A DNA stretch of 64,000 nucleotides. Origin: Plasmodium relictum. Taxonomy: Eukaryota; Apicomplexa; Aconoidasida; Haemosporida; Plasmodiidae. The position numbers were made by a program, and so were the translations under genes. Under the pieces are notes generated by a model. It did no database searches and was not told where the DNA came from. It saw only the letters and a list, made by a program, of their open reading frames with translations. This document shows positions 55,417 to 64,000 of the stretch, piece by piece (position 1 is the stretch's first letter; each line of letters opens with the position of its first letter). The DNA lies in the NCBI RefSeq assembly GCF_900005765.1, contig NC_041689.1, forward strand, positions 558,001 to 622,000, read 5' to 3'.

Positions 55417-58209
55417 CTAAAAGTTGTCAATATCTTCTTGAAAGTCCACATCATCCTCAGGTATTTTATCTTGACTTTGGTAATTCTTAAATGTATTGTA
55501 ACCATACATATTTTTATTGGATACATTTTCCATAATTGGACCTGCATAATTTGGATGAATTCTTAAAATAAAATTAGTAGGTTCTTGTTCATTTGTTTCT
55601 GATAATAGTTTCATATCTTGGTTTATTAATCTGTGAATAATTTTTTTTAATTTATAAATCCATTCGTCTACTTGCTCACTAGATTCTGCTTTAGCATAAT
55701 TTTTCAAATATAATTCTATTAATTGATCTTGTGTAATGCTCTCACTGTTATTATTAAATTCGTACTCTTTAATAATTTCAAAAATTATAGCTGATATATA
55801 TTGATATTCACTAGCTTTAATTGTTGTAATTTTTTTATTTTGTTCATTTTTATCATTCTCTTGATCTTGTTTATTTCCTTTATTATGTATCAAAGAGTTA
55901 TTAGTTTTATCAAATTCTTCATCTAAATTAATTTCTTTTTCATTGGATATTTTTTTCATGGAAGCTTTAAAAATAGAACAAGCAATTTCAACATGTTTAA
56001 CATCAACAAAATGAGAAAACTTTAATTTAGCAACAGCTTCACTTAATCTAATAAGAGATTCTAATTGACGAACAGTCATTCTCATAGATCTCTGAGCTCC
56101 CGGAGAATATTCAATATTTCTGAATGACACATAATAATGTATTAATTTATATTTTGCTTCATCTGTTAATAATGGTTTCACTCTTTTGCTAAGTTCTAAA
56201 TAAATTTCTAATTTTACAGTATCTAATTTTCCTGCATGAGTTTTAAGATGCTTTTCTGCCTCTTCTCCACAGTGCATTGATACTAAATGATTAGCAATAT
56301 TAGTATCTTTATCAATATCAACGGTATCAAGCATTGTGTAAAATAAATCAAAACGTGACAATAAAGGAGCAGGAATATTAACATTTTGAGCAAATGTTTT
56401 TAAAGAATCATATCTCCCATATTTAGGATTACATGCAGCAAGAACAGAAGCTCTAGCATTAAGAGTAGCTTGTATACCAGCTTTTGTAATAGAAATAGTT
56501 TGCTGTTCCATTGCTTCATGAATTGCTACTCTATCTTTTTCATCCATTTTATCAAATTCGTCGATACAACAAATACCTTGGTCAGCATACATCAAAGCTC
56601 CTGCTTCTAAAACTGTATCTCCTTGATCTGGATCTCGATGAACAGCTGCAGTTAAACCAGCTGCAGTAGATCCTTTTCCTGAAGTAAAAATAGCTCTGGG
56701 AGCAAAACTTTCGACATATTTTAAAATCTCACTTTTAGCTGTACCTGGATCCCCTACTATACACATATTTATATCTCCTCTTAATTTGCAATTAGAAGTA
56801 ATTTTTTGAACACCTCCTGTCATCATTAATAATGCTCCTTTTTTAATTTCAAGATTTCCCCAAATTTTTGGAGCAATACATTCTGCTAATATATCTACTG
56901 TATTGGGATGCGTTGCAATGTCCCTTAACCATTTTAAATCATCACAATTAAGAATTTCTTCACAATTAATATCTACTTGAGCTTCTTCATCAAAAGAACT
57001 ATCTTTTTTCGAATTATTTAATTTTTCTATTTGACACGCATATATACACAATTTATGATTTAAGTCTTGTATCCCCACTCCTTTAATTCCTGTTAATCCT
57101 TGAGATACCAGGGAGTTTTCATTTTTTCTTAACATTTGCCTAGCCACACTTCGGGGTATATCTCCTGGTTTCATTAAAGTTGGAATATCAGGAACTACTA
57201 TCAAGCATCCTGTTACTATAATTCTATCTCCTGCATGAACACTATCCACTATATCGTTTCTTAATATTACATCCATGTTTCTAGGCATAGAACCAGGTGG
57301 ACTTTCTTGTGCAATTTCTTGTAATCTTATTTTCTGCCAATCAACAAAATAAGATTGTTCTAAAACCAAAGACCAATCAGACATGTTACTACAACTAGCT
57401 GAAGGACACTTACTTGGTTGAGTATATCTAAACTGCTGTTTAACACCATTGATTATATTCCCACATTCATTACATTTAAAAGCTGCTAATGTTAATTCAG
57501 GTCTAACGTCAGATGTTCTGGTTACTTGTCCACGGACACTTATCATTTCCCCTAGCATTTCACATCTCAAACTCCTTAAAGAATGTATAGGATTTTTTTT
57601 ATTATAAAATCTTAAGCATATTTTTCCTACTTCCTTTGTTTTTATAGGATTAATATTTTCTGCTAAATTTTGTACTTTTTGTTCAAATATATCTAATATT
57701 CTCAAAAAATGCCTTTTTATATACATATATAATTGGCTTCCTATATCAAAACGATTTCTATCGGTGGGTTCCCACATCAATACATGTTTCATATCCACTA
57801 CTAAAACTTTATTCCTTGAATATGAATTTTGAAGAATTGAAAATAATAATAATACATAATGAGCATCTTTTGATATTTCTAAACTGCTTGGAAAGTCAAA
57901 ATTTAAATTATCTTTCCATACATTATCGTCATCATCTTCATCTCCTTTTTTTTCAGAAAAAGTCTTTAAAAATTTTTCAAAAACCTTTGCCATATTTTCA
58001 TCTTGAACATAAGATGGTTCGTCTTCTTCATCTTCTTCTTCTTCTTCCTCTTCATCTTCTACCTCTTCTTCTACTACATTATTTCTATTTAAATTTGAAT
58101 TTTCATCTAACTTTCTTTTTTTTTTTTGATTACTAGAAGTTTCACTATTTCCGAAGGCACTATGAGCATCTAAACCAGATAATTCACTTTCATTAAATAA
58201 AGAAGACAT
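55417..58209 (-). CDS. MCM6: DNA replication licensing factor MCM6
   Basis: A subunit of the MCM2-7 helicase, which unwinds DNA at replication forks in the nucleus. A single exon of 930 residues, ATG at 58209. An acidic N-terminal extension (residues 45-66, Glu/Asp run) precedes the MCM N-terminal domain. The zinc finger has CNECG, then CPSASC. The AAA+ domain shows Walker A GDPGTAKS (about 486), Walker B CCIDEFDKMD (about 545-550), sensor-1 LAACNPKYGRY and the arginine finger LLSRFDLF (about 612). The C-terminus carries the MCM6-type winged-helix region after a short Asn/Lys-rich linker. FRYTQPSKC and VDWQKIRLQE are typical of MCM6 among the six paralogs. All catalytic residues are present. 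Confidence 0.97.
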   Translation of the reverse strand: MSSLFNESELSGLDAHSAFGNSETSSNQKKKRKLDENSNLNRNNVVEEEVEDEEEEEEEDEEDEPSYVQDENMAKVFEKFLKTFSEKKGDEDDDDNVWKDNLNFDFPSSLEISKDAHYVLLLFSILQNSYSRNKVLVVDMKHVLMWEPTDRNRFDIGSQLYMYIKRHFLRILDIFEQKVQNLAENINPIKTKEVGKICLRFYNKKNPIHSLRSLRCEMLGEMISVRGQVTRTSDVRPELTLAAFKCNECGNIINGVKQQFRYTQPSKCPSASCSNMSDWSLVLEQSYFVDWQKIRLQEIAQESPPGSMPRNMDVILRNDIVDSVHAGDRIIVTGCLIVVPDIPTLMKPGDIPRSVARQMLRKNENSLVSQGLTGIKGVGIQDLNHKLCIYACQIEKLNNSKKDSSFDEEAQVDINCEEILNCDDLKWLRDIATHPNTVDILAECIAPKIWGNLEIKKGALLMMTGGVQKITSNCKLRGDINMCIVGDPGTAKSEILKYVESFAPRAIFTSGKGSTAAGLTAAVHRDPDQGDTVLEAGALMYADQGICCIDEFDKMDEKDRVAIHEAMEQQTISITKAGIQATLNARASVLAACNPKYGRYDSLKTFAQNVNIPAPLLSRFDLFYTMLDTVDIDKDTNIANHLVSMHCGEEAEKHLKTHAGKLDTVKLEIYLELSKRVKPLLTDEAKYKLIHYYVSFRNIEYSPGAQRSMRMTVRQLESLIRLSEAVAKLKFSHFVDVKHVEIACSIFKASMKKISNEKEINLDEEFDKTNNSLIHNKGNKQDQENDKNEQNKKITTIKASEYQYISAIIFEIIKEYEFNNNSESITQDQLIELYLKNYAKAESSEQVDEWIYKLKKIIHRLINQDMKLLSETNEQEPTNFILRIHPNYAGPIMENVSNKNMYGYNTFKNYQSQDKIPEDDVDFQEDIDNF

Positions 58210-58570
58210 TTTCTTTAAATACTTTTAAATACATAAGTAGTTTTTCAGTATTCAAAAATGTGTATGCTCATGTAATGCTTAATAGATAATGTTTTAAAAA
58301 AAAATTATTTTTTCTTTTAATAAATTTCTTAAGAATATAATCAAAGAAAACGAAAATTTTTAAATAAAAATATATTCCAACAAAAAAAAAATTTTTAAAT
58401 ATATATATATGCAATTAATAATAACTTACTATTCATAAAATTTCTGCATAATTTTTAAGATAAAACAGGAATAAGAAACTGTGTAAATCATTAAGTATAC
58501 AAATTAGGAAATATAATAGAAATAGATTCTCTTTTTTAAATTATAATATTTAAAAAAAAAAAAACTTAAA

Positions 58571-58735
58571 TTATTTATGTTTTTTATAATAATATTTTTT
58601 ATATTTTTTATAATATTTTTTATATTCTTTACAATATTTTATGTATTTTTTATAATATTTTTCATATTTTTTGCAATATTTTCTACATTTTTGAAAGCAT
58701 TTTTTACATTTTTTTCTTAATTTTTTTGCGCTCAT
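58571..58735 (-). CDS. 54-residue Lys/Tyr/Cys heptad-repeat ORF
   Basis: Not recognised. ATG at 58735 and TAA at 58571; the first residues are MSAKKLRKK. From residue 10 the peptide is six consecutive heptads of the form (C/Y)-x-K-(C/Y)-(Y/C/F)-x-K, ending KKHK. Tyr and Cys fall on one helical face and Lys on the others. At DNA level this is an imperfect 21-base tandem repeat. The ORF lies on the MCM6 strand, ending 361 bases before the MCM6 start, so it could be an upstream ORF of the MCM6 transcript or a separate gene. It could also be a non-coding minisatellite that is open by chance. Confidence 0.4.
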   Translation of the reverse strand: MSAKKLRKKCKKCFQKCRKYCKKYEKYYKKYIKYCKEYKKYYKKYKKYYYKKHK

Positions 58736-59655
58736 TCATTTGTATCTTTTAGTTATATATTCAATTTATTTATTTTTAATTCTTTTTTTTTTTTTTTCTC
58801 ACTTTTTAAGGTGTATAAAAAAAAAAAAATACATGCTTTTTAACCCAAAACACTTCAGTATTCTTTGAATATATATATATGAAGAAATATAATTTATTAA
58901 TTCTTATTTTTTTTTATTTTATTAATTAAAAGTTGACAAGAAAAAAAAAAAAAAAGGGAAATAGCATATATGATATTAATGATTAAAACACAAAATAATT
59001 TTAATGTTATTTAAAGGTTTTTTTGTATATGAAAAAAGGAAAAATTGTGATTTAGAAAAATAGGAATTTTAACTTAATGAGTTAATAGGATTTATTAAAA
59101 TTTTAATAATTGAAACATAAAAAAAAAAGACAAAAAAGGAAAAAAAAAATTATATATATTTATCATAAAAATAACTTTAGAAGTGCAGCATATGCTTTTT
59201 TTTTTTTTTTAATTATTCTATGAAAAAAAATTAGTATTTTTTATGAATTTAAAAAAGAATATCAATGATTCTAAGATAAGTAGGAATTACATTTTAAATG
59301 CATAAAAATGTAAGAAAAGGCTTACAAAAAAAAAAAAAAAAAAAAGGAAGCCTGTGAATTTAAAAGGGTATGAAATATATCCATCTATATATATATATAT
59401 TAAAAAGTGACATAAAATCCAATGGATAAAATTTTCAAACGAAATAATTTTAAAAAGATATGCACCTTCGTCTATTTAAAAATAAAAATGAAGTTTTATA
59501 TATATTTTTATTTGTATATTTATATTTTACGATTTAATATTTTATGTATAATGCATACTTAAAAATTTAATTTAATTTTAATATTATTTTTAAAATTTCA
59601 TTCTTATCCAGTTAAATATAAAATTTAATTCCAATATTTTTTGTTTTTCTTTTTT

Positions 59656-59703
<48 letters not shown>

Positions 59704-59757
59704 TATCTAGTATTCTAACTTGTATTTTCTATTATAAATAATATGCTTTCTTGTTGA
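58736..59757. other. intergenic
   Basis: Upstream flank of MCM6 and the heptad ORF and 3' flank of the ZNF830-like gene. Homopolymers and the (TA)n at 59658-59701. No gene seen. The gap 58210-58570 directly before MCM6 is likewise featureless. Confidence 0.5.
59658..59701. repeat. (AT)n microsatellite
   Basis: About 22 AT units, ending 57 bases past the stop of the ZNF830-like gene. Confidence 0.9.
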
Positions 59758-61461
59758 TTAAAAAAAACTCTTTTTTCTCCAGTCAGAAAAAATTTGATTA
59801 GTGACATCAAGCTTAGTATTTACTTTTTTTTTATGTTTTGTTATTTTGTTTTTTTGCTTTTTTATTTTTTTGACTTTATCTTTCAAATGATTTACATTAA
59901 TAACTTTTGTTTTTAATTCATTCAAAATTTCTGTTTTATTATCATATTTATCGTCATATAAATAATCAATGTAATTATTCATCTTTTCTTCATAAATGTT
60001 TTCTACATTTTTATATTCTAATAAAATTTTTTTTTTTTGTTTCTTAACCTCTGCTATTTTTTGATCTAAAGTAGATAAAGATACTTTTTCTCTAATAAAA
60101 ATTTCTTTTTCTTTATCATCAAAAAACCCTTTTGGTATATTTTCATTTTGCGTATTTTTTTCTATTGAATTACTTTCTTCGTTTTTATTCGTTATATCAT
60201 TTAAATAATCATTTTTATGTTCACCTTTTTTTATATTTAATATTTCATATATTTCATCAATGTTAAAATTGGAATTTTTTTCATTTTCTTTTTTATTTTT
60301 TTTTTTATGAAATTCATTTAATTCTTCAAGGATGTTCACTTCATTCTCTTTATTTTTTTCATTTTCTTCATCATACATATTTCCTAATATATTTTTTTTT
60401 TTTTCTACTAACATTTTATGTAAGTAATCAAGTTCTTCATAATATGCTGTATCTGATGGTTTATAATATATTAAATCATCTAAATTATTATCAAATAAGT
60501 TCATTATATAATCATTATTTCCTATTTCATTATTTTTATTATAATTGTCTGTATTTGAATCTTTTTTTTTTTTTTTATATACTTCATCTTCTTCATTTTC
60601 ATTATTTTCTATTTTTTTTCTTTTTTCTAATTTTCTCTTAAGAAAATTCTTATTTTCTTTTAAATCTAAATTATAAGTAGTTGGTTCAATAATTTCATAT
60701 GTTTCTAATATTTCTACATTGTCATCTTTTTCATTTTCAAACTCATTTTCAATGATGCATTCATTCTGCTGTTCAACTGATAGGTTTGATTTATCACCTG
60801 AATAGTTCTTTATCATATCATTTTTTGAGTTTCTAACAAAATGAGTGTCAGAAAAAGTTTTCATAATCTCGTCTTTCTTCCCTTTTTCGTTCTCGCTGTG
60901 ATTTTTCAAATTATTATTAAGATTATTTTTTGTTTCTATTTTATCACCATTTTTTATATCTGATTTATTATTTTTATTATCACATATTTTAAAACTATCA
61001 AAAAAATCTTCAGGTAAGCTATCTTCGTTTTTTATATTTATAGAAATGCTATTTTTATCTTTCATAATACTTTTATTAGTATCCTTATTTTCATTTTCCT
61101 CAAAAAAATAGCTATTCTTTATATTATTATATTCTGAAAATGCTTCTTTTAAATTATTGTTTTTATTTAGCTTATTTACTGGAGCTGTTGGCTCTTTACA
61201 ATATTCTTCATTTAGGGCATTACACTCCTTTGATATATCATTTATATTTAAATTTTTATTTTTTATGAAACTATCTTCAGCATTATTTTCATAATTATTT
61301 TGTATATTTAAAAAGAGGTTCTTGGGAATCTTTAAATTACTCTCTTCGGAAAAATTTGAATTTATTTCTAGTTTTATTTTTTCTTCCTTTTTTTTTTCAT
61401 TTCTCATTAATTTTCTTCTCTCCTTTTCTTTTTTAATTAACTCTTTAATATTGCTGCTCAT
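59758..61461 (-). CDS. ZNF830/CCDC16-like coiled-coil protein without a zinc finger
   Basis: A 567-residue protein from the ATG at 61461; the open frame extends ten codons up to a GTG. The N-terminus (IKELIKKEKERRKLMRNEKK) resembles the basic helix of ZNF830 (EELRRLMKEKQR). Two LP/IP-x-x-FFD motifs occur: SLPEDFFDSF (about 148) and IPKGFFDDKEKEIF (about 441). ZNF830 has a like motif, PEGFFDD. A coiled coil with LDQKIAEVKKQKKK follows, as in the ZNF830 'LDRQI.EIDEQ' segment. The protein ends IFSDWRKKSFF (human ends in a DWR motif too). ZNF830 is a spliceosome-associated factor needed in early development. No C2H2 finger is visible. The middle is Asn/Lys/Glu-rich. Family call is from motif order, moderate confidence. 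Confidence 0.65.
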   Translation of the reverse strand: MSSNIKELIKKEKERRKLMRNEKKKEEKIKLEINSNFSEESNLKIPKNLFLNIQNNYENNAEDSFIKNKNLNINDISKECNALNEEYCKEPTAPVNKLNKNNNLKEAFSEYNNIKNSYFFEENENKDTNKSIMKDKNSISINIKNEDSLPEDFFDSFKICDNKNNKSDIKNGDKIETKNNLNNNLKNHSENEKGKKDEIMKTFSDTHFVRNSKNDMIKNYSGDKSNLSVEQQNECIIENEFENEKDDNVEILETYEIIEPTTYNLDLKENKNFLKRKLEKRKKIENNENEEDEVYKKKKKDSNTDNYNKNNEIGNNDYIMNLFDNNLDDLIYYKPSDTAYYEELDYLHKMLVEKKKNILGNMYDEENEKNKENEVNILEELNEFHKKKNKKENEKNSNFNIDEIYEILNIKKGEHKNDYLNDITNKNEESNSIEKNTQNENIPKGFFDDKEKEIFIREKVSLSTLDQKIAEVKKQKKKILLEYKNVENIYEEKMNNYIDYLYDDKYDNKTEILNELKTKVINVNHLKDKVKKIKKQKNKITKHKKKVNTKLDVTNQIFSDWRKKSFF

Positions 61462-62497
61462 TATTTTTCTTTTTTTTACTGGTATAACCACAGAATGAAA
61501 TAAATAGGAAAAACGTCCATATAAAAAATAGAATATAAATTAAGAATAATAAAATTAAATAAAAAATTTCAAAAAAATAAAGAATTAAAATAAAAAAAAA
61601 AAAATAATTATGAAAAATATTCAAATAGGTTAAAAATTTATTAAAACTTTAAATAGATTAAAAAAAAAAAAAAAATAAAATAGTTTTAATTATACGAAAC
61701 GAATTTTGAAATATTAAGATAATTCAAGATACTATTTTTAAATAGTTTCAATAATATAAATTATCCTTAATAAAATTAGAATTTTAAAAAAAGTAACAAA
61801 AAAAAATGAATATCTTATTTTTATAGAATTTTTTTTTTTTTTAAATTTGTATCATTTTTTTAGTTTATTCTCTTTTTTCTTTTTTTAAAAGTGTAATACT
61901 TTCCATGTTTCATTAGATATTTGGAAAATTTTTTAATATGATATGACATATTTATAATAATAATGTGTTGTGTACACATTTAAAAAATACTTATTTTATA
62001 TATATAATTAAATTTTTAAGTTTATATTTTATTTTATTTTATTCTTTTATTTTTTTTTTTTTTTTATTAAATAGTTTTATTTTACATTTTTTTTTTTTTT
62101 AAATTAAAAAAGTGTAAAATAAATTTATATAAAAAATACGAAACATATTTTTTTCTTTATCCTAAAGTTTGCTTTTTATTGTTTTAGTAAATTTATGTAT
62201 ATTTTTATAAATTATAAAATGAGGAAATAAATGTAGTAAAACAGTTCATGCATATAAATTTTTAAAATTATGTTTTGGAAATTTAATTAGTTTTGTTTTA
62301 ATTCAAATAATTCAAAAATAAGAAATTTTTATGTTTTTAATTTTTGTTTGATTTTTTTTTTTATTTGTTTTATTTTACTTTGGATTTATTCTGTTTTAAT
62401 ATATTTTTTTTTTTTTATATTAATAGAATTCATAAATAACTTCATATAATTTATTTTTAGTAGAAAAATTACATATATATATTTGTATATGTGAAAA
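61462..62497. promoter_or_regulatory. shared upstream region of divergent ZNF830-like and metacaspase genes
   Basis: A 1 kb bidirectional promoter region made of A/T runs. An 11-base perfect inverted repeat (TTTATTTTACA at 62076-62086 with TGTAAAATAAA at 62113-62123) brackets a T-run and A-run. No defined elements otherwise. Confidence 0.5.
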
Positions 62498-64000
62498 ATG
62501 GAAAAAATTTATTTAAAAGTATTTGAGCTATCAGATTTAAATGATAATGATCATTCTATATATTATGTAAAAGTATATTGGAAGAATAAAAAATATAAAA
62601 GTGCTAAACTGCGTGACTTTACTTATAAAATTAATGAGGAGTTTACATTTCCATTGGAAAAATCAGAAGATAATAAAGAAATACTTTTTATTGAAGTATG
62701 GATAAATGGAATAGTAAATAGAAAAGTAGCTTACACATTTTTTCCCCTTCAATTTATTAGAAAAGAAAGAACAGTTAAACAAAAAATAAATTTAATAGAT
62801 GTTTTAAAAAAATGCAGCTTAAAGTTATCTGTTTTTATAATTAAAAGTGAAGGTGATATCATATTTTATAATTTAAAAGAAAGATTTCCTAATAAATCAG
62901 ATAAGGAAATAAAAGATGCCATCTTAAAAAACTTTAATGAGGAGAATGCTATGATAGACCTTCAGAAAGAAGTTTTTGTTAATAATAATTCCTCATTTCA
63001 AAATAATATTCCATTTGCAGAAAATGAATATAGATTGACAAATACAACATATAATATGGTTCCTCATGTAAACGTTATAAATCCTCCATTAGGCATGGCT
63101 AATGATCATTATTATAGTAATGCAAACAATAGTAGTATTTACAATCCTATGACTAATCAAATAATGTATCCATTAAATCATTTAAGTAATATAAATAATC
63201 TTACTAATGCAAATAATTTAGATAATAATAACAACAATTACAGAGATGCATTCTTGCCTCAGACAATGTATTATGAAGATAATTCAGTATCATCTCCTTA
63301 TTCAGAAAAATTTCTTTATTTTTCTCCACAAAACAAAAAAAAGGCTTTACTGATAGGAATAAATTACTATGGTTCTAATTATGAATTAAGAGGATGTGTA
63401 AATGATACATTGCGAATGAAAAATTTACTTATATCAAAATATGATTTTCATGATTCATCAATGACTATGATAAGATTAATTGATAATGAAAGTAACCCAA
63501 ATTATAGGCCTACAAGAAAGAACATTTTGTCAGCTTTAACATGGCTAACTACAGATAACAAACCAGGAGATATATATTTTTTTTTATATTCTGGACATGG
63601 ATCACAACAAGAAGATCATATGCACATAGAAGAAGATGGATATAATGAAACTATACTTCCATGCGACTTTAAAACTGAAGGAGAAATTACTGATAATGAT
63701 TTACATAGGTATTTAATTCAACCTTTAAACAATGGAGTGAAATTAATATCTGTTGTTGATTGTTGTAGCTCAGGAACTTGTTTAGATTTAGCTTACAAGT
63801 ATAAATTAAAGTCAAAAAAATGGAAGGAAGAAAAAAATCCTTTTCATGTTGTTTGTGATGTTAGTCAATTTAGTGGATGCAAAGATGGAAAATATGCAAA
63901 TGAAATTGATAATAAAAGTAATGCACCTGGGGGTTCATTAGTTACAGCAATGATACATGTTTTAAGTACAAGTCAAAATTATTTAACATATGAATATTTG
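62498..64000 (+). CDS. MCA1: metacaspase-1, 3' end cut by window
   Basis: A cysteine protease of the metacaspase family (clan CD), cleaving after Arg/Lys and implicated in parasite cell death and growth. The ATG is at 62498 and the frame is open for 501 codons to the window edge. Residues 1-120 form a beta-rich domain resembling C2 (YYVKVYWKNKKYKS, ILFIEVWINGIVN). Residues 170-280 are an Asn/Tyr-rich linker. The p20-like catalytic domain starts at about 280 (KKKALLIGINYYGS). The catalytic His is H367 in FYLYSGHGSQ-type context. The catalytic Cys is C423 in DCCSSGT (yeast Yca1 has DSCHSGT, so the usual His after Cys is Ser here). D421 of the S1 pocket is present. The p10-like part lies outside the window. 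It is divergent from the ZNF830-like gene. Confidence 0.93.
   Translation, partial: MEKIYLKVFELSDLNDNDHSIYYVKVYWKNKKYKSAKLRDFTYKINEEFTFPLEKSEDNKEILFIEVWINGIVNRKVAYTFFPLQFIRKERTVKQKINLIDVLKKCSLKLSVFIIKSEGDIIFYNLKERFPNKSDKEIKDAILKNFNEENAMIDLQKEVFVNNNSSFQNNIPFAENEYRLTNTTYNMVPHVNVINPPLGMANDHYYSNANNSSIYNPMTNQIMYPLNHLSNINNLTNANNLDNNNNNYRDAFLPQTMYYEDNSVSSPYSEKFLYFSPQNKKKALLIGINYYGSNYELRGCVNDTLRMKNLLISKYDFHDSSMTMIRLIDNESNPNYRPTRKNILSALTWLTTDNKPGDIYFFLYSGHGSQQEDHMHIEEDGYNETILPCDFKTEGEITDNDLHRYLIQPLNNGVKLISVVDCCSSGTCLDLAYKYKLKSKKWKEEKNPFHVVCDVSQFSGCKDGKYANEIDNKSNAPGGSLVTAMIHVLSTSQNYLTYEYL

Overview
The window is nuclear DNA of a malaria parasite (Plasmodium). It is extremely AT-rich, with long A/T homopolymers and (TA)n tracts between genes. 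Proteins carry Asn/Lys-rich low-complexity inserts, introns are short with GT..AG ends, and every gene with a family I recognise is typical of Apicomplexa. From memory, the run metacaspase-1, MCM6, RAP protein, SET6, tRNA-Thr, PP5, FCP1-like phosphatase matches the conserved block of P. falciparum chromosome 13 (PF3D7_1354800 upward), read here in the opposite direction. The proteins diverge from what I remember of P. falciparum. The very high AT content and long inserts would fit an avian malaria species such as the P. relictum/P. gallinaceum group, but the species is an inference.

Layout. 0-6 kb: a small two-exon membrane protein (-), then a PP2A B''-type regulatory subunit (-). 7.4-8.8 kb: a seven-exon UBE2K-like ubiquitin-conjugating enzyme with a C-terminal UBA domain (-). 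10.9-15.6 kb: TIM23 (+, two exons) and a large protein with F-BAR-like and PH-like regions ending in a poly-Glu tract (+). 17-26 kb: a 1548-residue C2-like/coiled-coil protein (-), an RWDD2-type RWD protein (-) and the four-exon splicing factor SF3B5 (-). 26-31.6 kb: a long gap with possible structured RNA elements. 31.7-39.3 kb: an FCP1-like CTD phosphatase with BRCT domain (+) and a two-exon unknown (+). 40.5-42.5 kb: PP5 (-). 45 kb: tRNA-Thr(CGT). 47.1-48.1 kb: a decayed gene (+) that looks like a SET/MYND methyltransferase. 49-58.2 kb: SET6 (-), RAP-domain protein (+), MCM6 (-). 58.6 kb: a 54-codon Lys/Tyr/Cys heptad-repeat ORF (-) just upstream of MCM6. 59.8-61.5 kb: a ZNF830/CCDC16-like spliceosomal protein without a zinc finger (-). 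62.5 kb to the end: metacaspase-1 (+), cut by the window edge.

Most genes are core cellular functions: replication (MCM6), splicing (SF3B5, ZNF830-like), Pol II phosphatase, protein phosphatases (PP2A B'', PP5), ubiquitin conjugation, mitochondrial import (TIM23), organelle RNA metabolism (RAP) and methylation (SET6). There are no operons; each gene is its own unit, and divergent pairs share AT-rich promoter regions. I saw no mobile element, CRISPR array, rRNA or virus. The observations most worth a second look are the SET/MYND-like pseudogene, the heptad microprotein, the 250-base absence of T4 runs behind the tRNA, and the small membrane protein.
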